64,000 bases of DNA from Xanthomonas prunicola (GCF_002846205.1 NZ_PHKV01000003.1:1-64000), one strand, 5' to 3'. Positions 20,681-32,611 are shown, numbered from the stretch's first letter. Program-made: numbers and translations. The notes: generated by a model not told the origin, from the letters alone.

Positions 20681-20984
20681 CATCTGGTAAAGGCAGGACG
20701 GCTGACACGTGGAAGGTGTTTCGCGCCGGGCAAGGGCGCTGAGCGCGGGCCTGCTTTGAAAACTGGCCTACCCGCCGCGACGCCTTGTCACCAACCGGCA
20801 GCACTGGGCCAATGTGAACATTTTCCGGCCTTAGCCGATCCCTTGAACGATGCAGGCAGCGAGGCAGCAGTCGGTGCGTTGGCGCTGGATTGGCATCGAG
20901 CTGTAGCACGGTCGGTGTGCGACTGAGATCTACACAGGCTTTTGGAATCAGCGACTTAGCTCTCCAACGCCACTCCGATTCCCA
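20681..20984. other. Intergenic stretch upstream of an orphan terminator
   Basis: About 300 bp with no credible protein gene on either strand. The strong terminator at 20985-21010 implies a transcript ends there, so a small RNA could be encoded here. I cannot point to a good promoter box. Confidence 0.35.
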
Positions 20985-21010
20985 ATGTTGCAAAGCAACA
21001 TGTTTTTTTT
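20985..21010 (+). terminator. Orphan intrinsic terminator with eight-T run
   Basis: ATGTTGC, AAA loop, GCAACAT, G, then eight T: a textbook rho-independent terminator on the plus strand. No coding gene ends nearby: the phasin gene ends 350 bp upstream and has its own hairpin. It may mark the 3' end of an unannotated small RNA. Confidence 0.8.
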
Positions 21011-21024
21011 GGACAATCGGGAAC

Positions 21025-21091
21025 GACCCGCCAGTCCTGCGTTACGAAGTCCGTTTGCTCCCCTCCCCTCACGGCTTCGGACTGGCGGGTC
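21025..21091. repeat. Perfect 13-bp inverted repeat with C-rich 41-nt loop
   Basis: GACCCGCCAGTCC (21025-21037) is exactly complementary to GGACTGGCGGGTC (21079-21091). The loop contains TCCCCTCCCCT. A second pairing, AGTCCG (21048) with CGGACT (21078), would compete with the main stem, so the RNA could switch between two folds. TCTTT follows the right arm. It lies about 110 bp upstream of the membrane Mrr-like gene and could be part of its leader or an independent RNA. Confidence 0.7.
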
Positions 21092-21199
21092 TTTCGCTAT
21101 CTGGATCACGGCTAGCGATATCGCAGCCAGCGATCCATTGACGAATCTTTCGCGAAGGATTCTTCTAGACACACGATTCGTTATACGCGCCATCGCTTG

Positions 21200-22198
21200 A
21201 TGCTTATGCCTTCCTGGATTTTGGCGCCCTTGGCTGCGCTGCTGCTTTGGCTGGCGGTGTGTGCTTATCTCTGGCTGGTGCGGCGACGCGCCAGTGAAAT
21301 GCACGGAGGCGTACGTGCGTTGTCGACCATGCATTGGCGCGATTTTTCCGCCGTGGTGCTGCGCGTGCTGCAGGATCAACGCGGATGGCAGCCGACCCAG
21401 TTGCCGCAGGACGGCCTGCCCACTGCCGATTTCATGATGCAAACCGAGCATGGCACCCGCCTGGTGGCCTGCAAGCACGGGCGCGGTTATCGCATCGGCG
21501 TGGCGGCAGTGAACGAGCTGGGCGCGATGGCGCGGCTGGCTGGCGCTAACGGCGGCGTGATGGTCACCGAAGGCCGCATGGAGCGCGAAGGGATCGCCGC
21601 CGCAGAAAAACAAGCGATCGAAGTGCTGGACGGGACGCGCCTGTGGCCGCTGCTTAAACCGTATCTGCCTGGCGATGTGGAAGCCGGCGTGGTCGGTGCG
21701 GCGCGCCGCCGCGCGATCCAGCACAGCATGATCGCCGGTGCCGCGCTGGCAATGCTGGCAGTCATGGCAGTGCTGGCACTGCGCCCGCCAGCTGCGGCGC
21801 CCGCCGCACCGCGTGCTGCGGTGTCCTCGCCTGTTCCTGCACCAACACGCGCGGTGGCTTCAAGTACGCCCGCCGCGACCACGGCGCAGCCGACGCCACC
21901 ACCTGCGTCATCGACGCGGGCAACGCCGGCAGCCGGCGCAGAACCGGATGCTGCCACCATGCAGAGCTATCAGCGCGAGGTGTCCAAAGCGTTGGCGCAG
22001 ACGCCGGGCCTGGTACGCGGCATCTGGCTGACCCAGGCGACGCTGGTGGTGGATCGCACGGTGGAAGCCAGCGCGGCATGGCCGCTGATCTGCCGCGAGC
22101 TGGAACGCTACCCGTACCTGCGCACGGTGCGCGTGCAGCTCAACCCACGCCCGGGAGTCGCCGAGCCGGTGCGCTGGCGCCAGTGCACTACGATTTGA
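21200..22198 (+). CDS. Membrane-anchored Mrr-like (restriction endonuclease-fold) protein
   Basis: A 332-residue protein: membrane helix (about 7-27), a PD-(D/E)xK Mrr-like domain (about 40-155), second helix (about 176-195), a Pro/Ala/Thr-rich linker (about 197-250) and a small C-terminal domain. In the nuclease-like part Asp77 (PTADF) and Lys92 (ACKHG) match the fold. The usual Gln/Glu two residues before the lysine is Ala90, so cleavage activity is doubtful. ATG codons at 21200 and 21206 are both possible, and a TTG precedes them. Family members are usually annotated as restriction endonuclease, but no methylase is nearby. Function unknown. Confidence 0.75.
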   Translation: MLMPSWILAPLAALLLWLAVCAYLWLVRRRASEMHGGVRALSTMHWRDFSAVVLRVLQDQRGWQPTQLPQDGLPTADFMMQTEHGTRLVACKHGRGYRIGVAAVNELGAMARLAGANGGVMVTEGRMEREGIAAAEKQAIEVLDGTRLWPLLKPYLPGDVEAGVVGAARRRAIQHSMIAGAALAMLAVMAVLALRPPAAAPAAPRAAVSSPVPAPTRAVASSTPAATTAQPTPPPASSTRATPAAGAEPDAATMQSYQREVSKALAQTPGLVRGIWLTQATLVVDRTVEASAAWPLICRELERYPYLRTVRVQLNPRPGVAEPVRWRQCTTI

Positions 22199-22347
22199 TC
22201 GTGGTGCGTTGCTTGCTACGTTCGTGCTGTGGCGCGCAGGCTTGCGAGCAATCGCACCAAATGCAGCGAGCCCCACCTCGCCGATAACCGTTGGTAGCGG
22301 CATGCGCGCTACGACGGCGCGCCCATCGCCTGCCGAGACCACCCCTG

Positions 22348-23085
22348 TCAGCGCATTCCAGGCGCAAACCGCGCCACCAGATCGTACGAGCCGCCTAGAA
22401 ACATCTGGCGCACGTAGGTCACCGGTTGGTCGCCGCGCCAGGTGTGGCGGTCGATGACCAGACAGGCCGCGCCATCGTCCGCCTGCAGCTGCTTGGCCTG
22501 CGCCGCGTCGGCGCTGATCGCACTGATGCGGTGCTCGGCGCGCGTCCATGGCACGTTGCGCAATAACCAGCTGCCCGGCGCCATCTCGGTGAATGGTTGC
22601 GCCAACGCCTCAGGCACCGTGGTGATATCGATCACGCGCTGTTCGAGCGCAAACGGGCGGTCGTCGGCCAGATGCACGCTGCGCAAAGCCAGCAGCTTGC
22701 CGGTGCTGCCCAATGCACGTTCCTGTGGCACGCGCTGGCAGACGTTGCGCAGTTGCCGCGACAACAACGCGAAGCGATAGGCATGCCCGCGTGTGGTCAT
22801 TTCCACTTCGATGTCCGGGATCGAGAGCGCCACCTGTTCCAGATGCGGATGCTGCCGCGCCACGAACGAGCCGGTACGACGGCGGCGTTCGATCATGCCG
22901 GCATCGGCCAGCAAGCCGAGCACCTTGTTCACGGTCATGCGCGAGCAGCCGTATTGCGCCATCAACTCGTGCTCGGGCGGCACGCGATGCCCGGGCGGCC
23001 AGTCGCCGCTATGGATGCGTTGCTCCAGATCCTGGCGGATGCGCTGATGCAAGGTGCCAGGCGCAATGGTGGTAGTGGCGGTCAA
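22348..23085 (-). CDS. hutC: Histidine utilization repressor HutC (GntR family)
   Basis: A 245-residue GntR/HutC-type repressor. The N-terminal winged helix (about 10-75; GDWPPGHRVPPEHELMAQYGCSRMTVNKVL) is followed by a UTRA effector domain (about 90-240) expected to bind urocanate. The start appears to be TTG at 23085 with GGAG nine bases upstream; no earlier or nearby ATG exists. It lies beside hutF on the same strand, and a HutC-type palindrome is present between hutF and hutI. It probably represses both arms of the hut cluster. Confidence 0.93.
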   Translation of the reverse strand: MTATTTIAPGTLHQRIRQDLEQRIHSGDWPPGHRVPPEHELMAQYGCSRMTVNKVLGLLADAGMIERRRRTGSFVARQHPHLEQVALSIPDIEVEMTTRGHAYRFALLSRQLRNVCQRVPQERALGSTGKLLALRSVHLADDRPFALEQRVIDITTVPEALAQPFTEMAPGSWLLRNVPWTRAEHRISAISADAAQAKQLQADDGAACLVIDRHTWRGDQPVTYVRQMFLGGSYDLVARFAPGMR

Positions 23086-23411
23086 AGCTCGGGTCTCCGG
23101 AAAGAGCGGCTATCCAATCGGCATGCCACATTGTCGGGCGGGTGCGCCAGGTGCACAGTGCGGCATGCACCCTGCACACGCTGCATTGATGAGGGCACTG
23201 CGTGCATCTGCCCGGCCAACGCAGCAGCGTTTTCAGCGGCTCCAGCAACAGCATTGTGTGCGCATCCGCTAATAGCGGCTAAGAACGTTAAGGCGCGGGT
23301 CTGCCAGGTGCGGCCGCTGCTCGGAATCGGCAGCGACAACGCGTACACCTCGATTCCTACGCGCAATTTGTATCAATCTGGCGGCTGCTCGCTACATTTG
23401 GCTAGCCGATG
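23086..23411. other. Intergenic region between hutF and hutC
   Basis: This separates the hutF stop from the hutC start, both on the minus strand, and should carry a separate hutC promoter. No TGTATATACA-like palindrome was found here, so HutC may not strongly autoregulate. No gene is supported. Confidence 0.35.
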
Positions 23412-24782
23412 TCATCTGCCCAGCAGGCTGCGCAGCACCGCAGCAAACCGCGTGGCAATACGCGCGCGGTCGACATGCTGCCCGTCGCGCACCACCCAGC
23501 GCCCGCCACGCCAGACATTGCGTACCGCCGATCCACGCGCGGCGAACAGCCAACTGTCCAGCAAGGCGTCGTCGCTGCGCGCCAGCAGGGCCGGATGCGT
23601 CGTGTCCAATTCGATCAGATCGGCCGCAGCGCCGGCACGGATGCCGGTGTGCGCGACGCCCAACGCCTGCCCAGCACCAATGCCGGCCTGATCGTAGAGC
23701 CAGCGCCCGCTGGAGACTGGCCCTTGTGCCAATACATTGCGCGCCTGCAGCGTCAGGCGCTGCCCGTATTCGAGCAGGCGCAGTTCTTCGGCTGCATCGA
23801 TCAGCACATTCGAATCCGAGCCCACGCCGAAGCGTCCGCCCGCAGCGGCAAATGCCTGCATCGGGAAGACGCCGTCACCCAGGTTCGCTTCGGTGATCGG
23901 GCACAGACCGACGACCGCGCCGCTGGCGACAATCGCCTGCAGTTCGCGTGCTTCCACGTGCGTGGCATGCACCAGGCACCAGCGTGCATCCACCGGCGCG
24001 TTGGCCAGCAGCCACTGCACCGGGCGTTGATGAGACCAGGCAAGACAGGCGTCCACCTCGCGCTGTTGTTCGGCGATATGGATGTGGATGGGTCCATCGG
24101 TGAGCGGCACCAACGCCGCCAATTGCTGCGGGGTCACTGCACGCAAACTGTGCGGCGCCAGCCCGAGCACCGCGTCCGGCAGCGCTTTCAGGCGGTGGCT
24201 GCAGTCGTCCAGCAGGCGCGCGAATCCGTCGATGTCGTGAATCAGGCGACGCTGCGCCGGGTTGGGAGCGGCGCCACCGAAATCCGAATGCGCGTAGAAC
24301 ACCGGCAGCAAGCTGAGCCCGATACCGGTGGTGTCGGCCGCGGCGGCAATGCGCCCGGACATTTCGCCAGCATGCGCATACGGCGCGCCGCTTACCGTGT
24401 GGTGCAGGTAGTGGAATTCGCCGACGCGGGTGAAGCCGCTTTCGAGCATTTCCACATACGCCTGTTCGGCGATCGCCTGCAGGCTGTCCGGGTCCAGCCG
24501 GTCGACGAAGCGGTACATCAGCTCGCGCCAGCTCCAGAAGCTGTCGCCGCTGCGCCCGCCGACCTCGGTCAACCCCGCCATGCCGCGCTGAAAGGCGTGG
24601 CTATGCACATTGCCCAGACCGGGCAGTAGCACCTCGCAGCGCGTGTCGCTGACGGCAGCAGGCACATCGACCTGCACCGAGGCAATGCGGCCCTGCGCTA
24701 CCGCGATCTGCACCCCGCTGGCCCAGCCGTCGGGCAACAACGCCCGGGCGGCCCAGAACACCTGCATCTGTTGGTCTGCCAC
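23412..24782 (-). CDS. hutF: Formimidoylglutamate deiminase HutF
   Basis: A 456-residue amidohydrolase-superfamily enzyme turning N-formimidoyl-glutamate into N-formylglutamate and ammonia, step four of the five-step histidine pathway. Metal-binding motifs [29 protein letters not shown] and GVGSDSNV are present. I choose GTG at 24782 (GAGG eight bases upstream); the long frame continues upstream through the hut operator and an ATG exists at 24767. It is divergent from hutI, sharing the 60-bp regulatory region. Confidence 0.94.
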   Translation of the reverse strand: MADQQMQVFWAARALLPDGWASGVQIAVAQGRIASVQVDVPAAVSDTRCEVLLPGLGNVHSHAFQRGMAGLTEVGGRSGDSFWSWRELMYRFVDRLDPDSLQAIAEQAYVEMLESGFTRVGEFHYLHHTVSGAPYAHAGEMSGRIAAAADTTGIGLSLLPVFYAHSDFGGAAPNPAQRRLIHDIDGFARLLDDCSHRLKALPDAVLGLAPHSLRAVTPQQLAALVPLTDGPIHIHIAEQQREVDACLAWSHQRPVQWLLANAPVDARWCLVHATHVEARELQAIVASGAVVGLCPITEANLGDGVFPMQAFAAAGGRFGVGSDSNVLIDAAEELRLLEYGQRLTLQARNVLAQGPVSSGRWLYDQAGIGAGQALGVAHTGIRAGAAADLIELDTTHPALLARSDDALLDSWLFAARGSAVRNVWRGGRWVVRDGQHVDRARIATRFAAVLRSLLGR

Positions 24783-24808
24783 TGGACACCCTCGATTGCC
24801 GAATCTAT

Positions 24809-24818
24809 TGTATATACA
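24809..24818. promoter_or_regulatory. HutC operator palindrome
   Basis: TGTATATACA, a perfect 10-bp palindrome within ATTGTATATACATAT, lies in the 60 bp between the divergent hutF and hutI starts. HutC repressors of Pseudomonas recognise closely similar TTGTATATACAA-type sites. One site here can block both divergent promoters. Confidence 0.8.
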
Positions 24819-24842
24819 TATCAGACACCACGAGCCTGCGCC

Positions 24843-26045
24843 ATGCATTGCGACGTTCTCTGGCACAACGCGCAACTGATGACCCTGGATGCGGCCGATG
24901 GCGGCCTGGGCATCGTGGACGACGGCATCGTCGCCTGCCAGCAGGGCCGCATCGTCTACGCCGGCCCAGCCGCTCTAGCGCCAGCGCTGCAGCCCGACAG
25001 CAGGCACGACTGCCAGCGCCGCTGGATCAGCCCAGGCTTGATCGATTGCCATACCCACCTGGTGTACGCCGGCAACCGCGCCAATGAATTCGAACAACGC
25101 CTGCGCGGTGCCAGCTATGCCGAGATCGCCGCAGCTGGCGGGGGCATCGTGGCGACCGTGCGCGCCACCCGCGCAGCCGACGATGCGCAACTGCTGGCCG
25201 CCAGCTTGCCGCGCCTGGACGCGATGCTCGCCGAAGGCATCACCACGCTGGAAATCAAATCCGGCTACGGACTCACGCTGGACGATGAAATCAAGCAACT
25301 GCGCGTAGCGCGCCAACTCGGTGCGTTGCGCAAGGTTGACGTGGTGCCGACGTTCCTGGGCGCGCATGCCGTGCCGCCTGGCGGCGATGCCCAGCACTAC
25401 ATCGACCAGGTCTGCGCACAGATGATTCCGGCGATTGCCACCCAAGGGCTTGCCGAGGCCGTGGATGTGTTCTGCGAGCATCTGGCGTTCTCGCACGCGC
25501 AGGCCGAACAGGTCTTCATCGCGGCGCAAGCGCATGGCTTGCACATCAAGATCCACGCCGAACAACTGAGCAATCAGCACGGCGCGGAACTCGCCGCACG
25601 CTATGGTGCGCTGTCGGCCGATCACATCGAATACCTGGACCAGACAGGCATCGCGGCGATGGCCGGCGCCGGCACGGTGGCAGTGCTGCTGCCGGGCGCG
25701 TTCTATTTCACCCGCGACACCCAGGTGCCGCCGATTGCCGCGTTGCGCGCGGCCGGCGTGCCGCTGGCCCTGGCTACCGACTGCAACCCAGGCACCTGCC
25801 CGCTGACCAGCCCGCTGCTGGCGATGAACATGGCGGCGACCTTGTTCCGCATGACCGTGGACGAATGCATCGCCGGTTTCACCCGCGAAGCTGCGCGTGC
25901 GCTCGGGCGCAGCGAGCGCCTGGGCCGGTTGCGCGTCGGCATGGACTGCAACCTGGCGATCTGGGACATCGATGCGCCGGCCGATCTGGTCTACCGCATG
26001 GGCTTCAACCCTCTTCATGCCCGCGTCTGGCGCGGGCATCTTTAG
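24843..26045 (+). CDS. hutI: Imidazolonepropionase HutI
   Basis: A 400-residue amidohydrolase that opens the imidazolone ring to give N-formimidoyl-glutamate, the third step of histidine breakdown. Metal-ligand motifs [23 protein letters not shown] and [10 protein letters not shown], and the downstream [10 protein letters not shown], are clear. The ATG at 24843 gives the standard length; the longer frame runs through the operator. It is the first gene of hutI-hutH-hutG-hutU, 17 bp from hutH. Confidence 0.96.
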   Translation: MHCDVLWHNAQLMTLDAADGGLGIVDDGIVACQQGRIVYAGPAALAPALQPDSRHDCQRRWISPGLIDCHTHLVYAGNRANEFEQRLRGASYAEIAAAGGGIVATVRATRAADDAQLLAASLPRLDAMLAEGITTLEIKSGYGLTLDDEIKQLRVARQLGALRKVDVVPTFLGAHAVPPGGDAQHYIDQVCAQMIPAIATQGLAEAVDVFCEHLAFSHAQAEQVFIAAQAHGLHIKIHAEQLSNQHGAELAARYGALSADHIEYLDQTGIAAMAGAGTVAVLLPGAFYFTRDTQVPPIAALRAAGVPLALATDCNPGTCPLTSPLLAMNMAATLFRMTVDECIAGFTREAARALGRSERLGRLRVGMDCNLAIWDIDAPADLVYRMGFNPLHARVWRGHL

Positions 26046-26062
26046 CTGAATCCGGAGTCGTC

Positions 26063-27604
26063 ATGCGTGTTTCTATTATCTTGCAGCCCGGCCAGGTCAC
26101 GCTGGCGCAATGGCGTGCGCTGTATCGCGGTGCCGAAGTCGCATTGGACGACACGTGCGCTGCTGCCGTGCTGCGCAGCGCGCAAACGGTGGAGGCCATC
26201 GTTGCGCGCGGCGAGCCGGTGTATGGGGTCAACACCGGCTTCGGCAAGCTGGCCAGTGTGCGCATCGAGCGCGAGGACCTGCAGACCCTGCAGCGCAATA
26301 TCGTGCTCTCGCACGCGGCCGGTGTCGGCGAGCCCACGCCGGTGCCGGTGGTGCGGCTGATGATGGCGCTCAAACTCACCAGCCTGGCCCAGGGCGCTTC
26401 CGGGGTGCAGCCGGACACGCTGGCGTTGCTGGAAGCGATGCTGCGCCAGGGCATCACCCCGGTGGTGCCGTGCCAGGGCTCGGTGGGGGCGTCCGGCGAT
26501 CTGGCGCCGCTGTCGCATCTGGCCGCGGTGATGATCGGCGTCGGCGAAGCCTTCGTCGGCGCGCAACGTCTGTCTGCTGCCGACGCGCTCGCACAGGCGC
26601 AGCTGCAGCCACGCGTGCTGGGCGCGAAAGAAGGGTTGGCGTTGCTCAACGGCACCCAGTTTTCCACCGCCTGCGCCCTGGCCGGTCTGTTCGATATCGA
26701 AACCGTATGGCAGGCCGCGCTGGTCACCGGTGCGTTGTCGGTAGAAGCGGCCAAGGGCTCGGATACGCCCTTCGATGCGCGCATCCACGCACTGCGCGGG
26801 CAACCGGGACAGATCGCCACCGCGGCAGCGTTGCGCGCCTTGATGGCCGACTCGGCCATTCGTGAATCGCATCGACTCGGTGATGTGCGCGTGCAGGACC
26901 CGTACTGCCTGCGCTGCCAGCCGCAGGTGATGGGCGCGGCACTGGATGTGATGCGTCAGGCCGCACGTACATTGGAGATTGAAGCAAATGGCGTGTCCGA
27001 CAACCCGCTGGTTTTCAGCGATACCGGCGAAGCCTTGTCTGGTGGCAACTTCCATGCCGAGCCAGTGGCCTTCGCTGCCGACATGCTGGCGATGGCGGTG
27101 TGCGAAACCGGCTCGATCAGCGAACGTCGCACCGCGATGCTGGTCGACCCGGCCCTGTCGGGCCTGCCGGCGTTTCTCACGCCGCGCCCGGGCTTGAACT
27201 CCGGCTTCATGATTCCGCAGGTCACCGCCGCCGCGCTGGTGTCTGAAAACAAGCAGCGCGCATACCCGGCCAGCGTCGATTCGATTCCGACCTCGGCCAA
27301 TCAGGAAGATCACGTCTCGATGGCCGCGCACGGTGCGCGCCGTCTGCTGGCAATGGCCGAGAACGCCGCGCATGTCATCGGCATCGAACTGCTGGCGGCA
27401 GTACAAGGCTGCGATTTTCATGCGCCGCTGCGCTCCAGCACCGCGCTGGAAGCCGCACGTGCCCTACTGCGCGCCAAGGTGCCCACATTGCAGGACGATC
27501 GCTATTTCCATCCCGACATGTTGGCTGCCAGCGCATTGGTGCGCTCGGGCGCGCTCGCGCAGTCAGTGGCGATCGCCTTGCCGGGTGTGGAGCAGGACGC
27601 ATGA
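26063..27604 (+). CDS. hutH: Histidine ammonia-lyase
   Basis: A 513-residue enzyme removing ammonia from histidine to make urocanate, the first pathway step and the source of the inducer. The Ala-Ser-Gly triad that cyclises to the MIO cofactor is seen in [16 protein letters not shown] (about 140-155). Also conserved are [11 protein letters not shown] and [18 protein letters not shown] precedes the ATG at 26063. Second gene of the hut operon. Confidence 0.97.
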   Translation: MRVSIILQPGQVTLAQWRALYRGAEVALDDTCAAAVLRSAQTVEAIVARGEPVYGVNTGFGKLASVRIEREDLQTLQRNIVLSHAAGVGEPTPVPVVRLMMALKLTSLAQGASGVQPDTLALLEAMLRQGITPVVPCQGSVGASGDLAPLSHLAAVMIGVGEAFVGAQRLSAADALAQAQLQPRVLGAKEGLALLNGTQFSTACALAGLFDIETVWQAALVTGALSVEAAKGSDTPFDARIHALRGQPGQIATAAALRALMADSAIRESHRLGDVRVQDPYCLRCQPQVMGAALDVMRQAARTLEIEANGVSDNPLVFSDTGEALSGGNFHAEPVAFAADMLAMAVCETGSISERRTAMLVDPALSGLPAFLTPRPGLNSGFMIPQVTAAALVSENKQRAYPASVDSIPTSANQEDHVSMAAHGARRLLAMAENAAHVIGIELLAAVQGCDFHAPLRSSTALEAARALLRAKVPTLQDDRYFHPDMLAASALVRSGALAQSVAIALPGVEQDA

Positions 27605-27785
27605 GTTGGCAGCGCTTATGCAGCGGGTCTATCCCTGCATCCTCGCAGTCGCCACTGCAGTGGTTCGCGCTAGCTCCAAGCATGCGCATATGCGATGACG
27701 TGGCACGGCGCACGCGACGCTTCCGCAACGTACAGCCGCGCAACGTATGCCGCACGCTCGCAGCACTCGGGCATGGAGCGCAGGG

Positions 27786-28643
27786 ATGAAGGCCCTGCCC
27801 GATTGGCTGGAACTCCACCGCGGCGACGCGCCGCTGATCATCAGTTTTCCGCATACCGGCACCGAGTTGCCGGAGGACGTGACTGACCAGTTTGTATCGC
27901 CGTGGCTGGCGCGCCGCGATACCGATTGGTGGGTACACCAGCTTTACGACTTCGCACAGTCGCTGGGCGCCACCACGCTGCGTACCGCGATCTCGCGCTC
28001 GGTCATCGACGTCAATCGCGACCCCAGTGGCGCATCGCTGTATCCGGGCCAGAACACCACCGGCCTGTGTCCGCTCACCACCTTCGACAAGCAGCCGTTG
28101 TATGCCGACGGCGCGGCGCCGGATCAGGCGCAGATCGCCTTGCGCCGCACGCGCTGGTTCGACCCGTACCACGCGGCGCTCGCCGACGAAATTGCACGCC
28201 TGCGCACGCAGCACGCAAACATCGTGGTCTACGACGCGCATTCGATCCGCTCGTTTATCCCGCACCTGTTCGATGGCGAGTTGCCGCAGTTCAATATCGG
28301 CAGCAACGACGACCGCAGCTGCGACCCGCGCTTGGTGGATGCGGTGGAGGACCTGTGCCGCAGCAGCGGTTCCAGCACGGTACGCAACGGGCGCTTCAAG
28401 GGTGGGTGGATCACTCGCCACTACGCGCAACCCGAGCGCGGCGTGCACACGCTGCAAATGGAACTGGCCTGCCGCGGCTACATGCGCGAACCGGACATCC
28501 TCACTCCCGAGAACTGGCCCATGCCATGGCAGCCGATGCATGCCGTCGCAATGCGGGCGGTGCTGCGCCACGTGCTACTGGCGTGCCTGCAGTTCGCCAA
28601 CGCCCCCTCTTCCGACGCCGCGCCGCCTGCGGCCAACCGCTGA
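27786..28643 (+). CDS. hutG: N-formylglutamate deformylase HutG
   Basis: A 285-residue N-formylglutamate amidohydrolase releasing glutamate and formate, the last step of the HutF-type pathway. Signature segments are [31 protein letters not shown] and [12 protein letters not shown] lies just before the ATG at 27786. A 181-bp gap follows hutH, longer than the other hut spacings, and contains the palindrome CGCATATGCG at 27685. hutU starts 16 bp downstream. Confidence 0.95.
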   Translation: MKALPDWLELHRGDAPLIISFPHTGTELPEDVTDQFVSPWLARRDTDWWVHQLYDFAQSLGATTLRTAISRSVIDVNRDPSGASLYPGQNTTGLCPLTTFDKQPLYADGAAPDQAQIALRRTRWFDPYHAALADEIARLRTQHANIVVYDAHSIRSFIPHLFDGELPQFNIGSNDDRSCDPRLVDAVEDLCRSSGSSTVRNGRFKGGWITRHYAQPERGVHTLQMELACRGYMREPDILTPENWPMPWQPMHAVAMRAVLRHVLLACLQFANAPSSDAAPPAANR

Positions 28644-28659
28644 TTGCAAGGATCCCGGC

Positions 28660-30327
<1,668 letters not shown>

Positions 30328-30433
30328 AACCTTTTCCGCCGACAGCATGCTGCTCGTCACAAGCGGTCGGCATGCCAACCACGCGCACCGGCAATCCCGC
30401 CCGGCGATGAGCGCGGTCGTCTGCTCATTGCTG

Positions 30434-31558
30434 TCAGTTGGATGTGATTTGCGCATCGGTCGACTCGCAGGCCGATGCCGCAGCCGCCAGCAATGCGCTG
30501 TCATCGAGCGCAGGCGCCGCGCTGTCTGCTGGATAGGCGGTTGCAATGGCCTTGGCTGCACGATCGGCATCTGCCTGGATGTACCACTGCGACGATGGCG
30601 GCAACAAACGTCCACGCACCACGTACTCGAATCGGTACTGTCCCCAGTAGATCGCTAACGGCTCCTCCAGCGCGTTGAGCGGGTTACGCAAAGTGGCCGC
30701 ACCCGGACACAGCTGCAAGAAGTTGGCAGCGAGCATGCGTTTACGCTCGGATGGTTGCCCTGCAGATAAGTAATGACTCAACTCGTGCAACACGATCGGC
30801 GCCCAGTCCATTGATGACGCGCCGATGGACGCATCATGCTGGGAATACAGCAGCATCGTGCGTCCGCGTACTTTGGCCTGGGTGGTGTCCGATTCCGGCC
30901 ACCACACGAATCTTGCCTCGAATACCCCGGACTCTGGCACCGCAAAAAAATCGCGCATCTGTGCTGCCAAGCGCGACACCGCAGGGGCGGAGAGTGCGTC
31001 CTTCAGCACTCGCGTTTGGCGCTCGAAACGCGGCGCAGTCTCGATCAAGCGGCGGGCGCGCGGAACGAACCGGGCAAAATACGCGCGCAATAAAACCTGG
31101 TCATTCGCCGACTGCCCTGCAATCGCGACAGCCGCCGACGCCTCGAATCCCGCCTCTCCCAGGAAATGCCGGGAGAATGGATCAGCATCGCGGGTGGCAT
31201 CTGGCGCAAACAGGCGGTCGAGCATGTCCAGATCGGCGTCTTTTGCCAGTCCCGAGGTACGCCGGCGAAAGTCTGCATAGGCGGCAAGCGCGGCCCGGTC
31301 CGCCGGATCCAGACCTCCATGGGCTTCCATGTAGCTGCGGTAGACCGGCGCGGTGTATCCGGGCAACCAATCGGACAGGTTGTCCAACAGGTTGAAAAGA
31401 TCTGTGGCTTCGCTGTATTCCACACGCACTGGTGTCGACGGCGTCGATGGCGATGTGGATGGCGCGGCATGCGCAGTGGCGCACAACGCTATCCAGATCA
31501 ACCCGACGGCGCAAATGCGCTTTCGCGTGGTCAACCAGCGATAACTCCATCTGCGCAT
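30434..31558 (-). CDS. Secreted putative zinc metallopeptidase-like protein (HExxH)
   Basis: A 374-residue protein of no family I recognise. The ATG at 31558 gives a good Sec signal peptide (RKRICAVGLIWIALCATAHA), so it is probably periplasmic. A zinc-binding HExxH motif (VLHELSHYLS, about 252-261) and a downstream NALEEPLA that could supply a third ligand suggest a metallopeptidase. An AYADFRRRTSGLAKDAD helical region precedes it. Activity is inferred from the motif alone. It is convergent with hutU and divergent from the small membrane protein at 31764. Confidence 0.65.
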   Translation of the reverse strand: MRRWSYRWLTTRKRICAVGLIWIALCATAHAAPSTSPSTPSTPVRVEYSEATDLFNLLDNLSDWLPGYTAPVYRSYMEAHGGLDPADRAALAAYADFRRRTSGLAKDADLDMLDRLFAPDATRDADPFSRHFLGEAGFEASAAVAIAGQSANDQVLLRAYFARFVPRARRLIETAPRFERQTRVLKDALSAPAVSRLAAQMRDFFAVPESGVFEARFVWWPESDTTQAKVRGRTMLLYSQHDASIGASSMDWAPIVLHELSHYLSAGQPSERKRMLAANFLQLCPGAATLRNPLNALEEPLAIYWGQYRFEYVVRGRLLPPSSQWYIQADADRAAKAIATAYPADSAAPALDDSALLAAAASACESTDAQITSN

Positions 31559-31763
31559 GCGGAACTCTGGGCCAGCGGGTGACCTCATTCGAGCATGCAG
31601 GCAGGCCACCCACAACGTGTCATTCGTCAGGGATGTGCGAGGCCTGGCAACTGCGGCCTGTAGGGCCGACAAAAACCCTCGCTGCTCGTCACAGTCCTCA
31701 CGATCGCCCTCAAGTCCGACGATTACAGGCCGACAAGGTATGCAACGTTTCGAGGAATCTCCC

Positions 31764-32492
31764 ATGGGCATCTTGATCTACCTGGTGCCTGCATTCGCAC
31801 TCTGGGCGCTGATCGCCACCGGACTGGCATTCGTGCGCGGTCGACAGTTGCGTGCCGAATCCGGCGAGCTTGCCAGCACGCAGGACAGTCTCGGCCGCTA
31901 TCAGGCGGCGCTGTCGCAACAGAAGGCGCGTGCGGCGGCCACCACGCTGGAACTGGAATCGTTACAGCGCAGCTATGCCGTGCTCAAGCAATCGCTGGAG
32001 CAGCAGGAGCAGAACGCCTCGGAGCAGCCGGCGACCACTGCCGGCCAGGTGATTCCGATGGTGCTGGTGCAGCGGTTGGATATCGCCAACGAGATCGGCA
32101 CGCTGTTCGGGCATGTCGCGCGTGTGGCGCGCAGCCTGCGTCGCTACAGCGCCTACAGCCGCGGCCACACTGCAGCCGAGCCGGCTACAGCGCGCTACGA
32201 CCTGCACTGGCTTGCCGATTGCCTGCACAGCTTCGATCAGCTGGGTCACGCACTGTTGCGCGGCAACGTCGCTGCACTGATCACGGCTTGCCAGGATCTG
32301 CTGTCGATGTACGAGCATTACTTGAAGGATGGCTCCGGCTACAACAGCCGCGATACCTTCCAGCGATTGAGTAACGATGTGCCGCTCTCGGAAGCCATCG
32401 ATGCGATCCGCTCGATCATCGTCAAGGCGACGCTGGCGCAGGATGTGCAAGATGCGGTGCAGGACGATGAGGTGGCGACAAACGTTGGGTGA
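31764..32492 (+). CDS. Hypothetical protein with N-terminal membrane helix and coiled coil
   Basis: A 242-residue protein beginning with one membrane helix (about 3-24), then a coiled coil rich in Gln, Ala and Leu (about 30-85) and a helical C-terminal domain (about 95-235). GAGG precedes the ATG at 31764. No known domain is recognised. It resembles small inner-membrane scaffold-like proteins of Xanthomonadaceae, but no role can be assigned. A bidirectional terminator lies 120 bp downstream. Confidence 0.65.
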   Translation: MGILIYLVPAFALWALIATGLAFVRGRQLRAESGELASTQDSLGRYQAALSQQKARAAATTLELESLQRSYAVLKQSLEQQEQNASEQPATTAGQVIPMVLVQRLDIANEIGTLFGHVARVARSLRRYSAYSRGHTAAEPATARYDLHWLADCLHSFDQLGHALLRGNVAALITACQDLLSMYEHYLKDGSGYNSRDTFQRLSNDVPLSEAIDAIRSIIVKATLAQDVQDAVQDDEVATNVG

Positions 32493-32495
32493 GTT

Positions 32496-32514
32496 GGGAA
32501 TCGGGAATCGGGAA
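32496..32514. repeat. GGGAATC heptamer tandem repeat
   Basis: Two full and one partial copies of GGGAATC sit directly after the stop codon of the preceding gene. The same heptamer motif recurs at 51119-51147. Such short tandem repeats are scattered between genes in Xanthomonadaceae. Confidence 0.65.
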
Positions 32515-32611
32515 AGCTTGCGGCCTGATACATCGCCAACGCATGGCGTTGGGACTATGACATAACCTCGTAACACACCACCTAAGCGCTTGGCCCTGCG
32601 ATTTGCTGCAG

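Noticed and set aside
27892..28659. N-terminal extension of the hutU frame
   Set aside because: The frame runs through hutG in another reading phase; the urocanate hydratase family begins at 28660.
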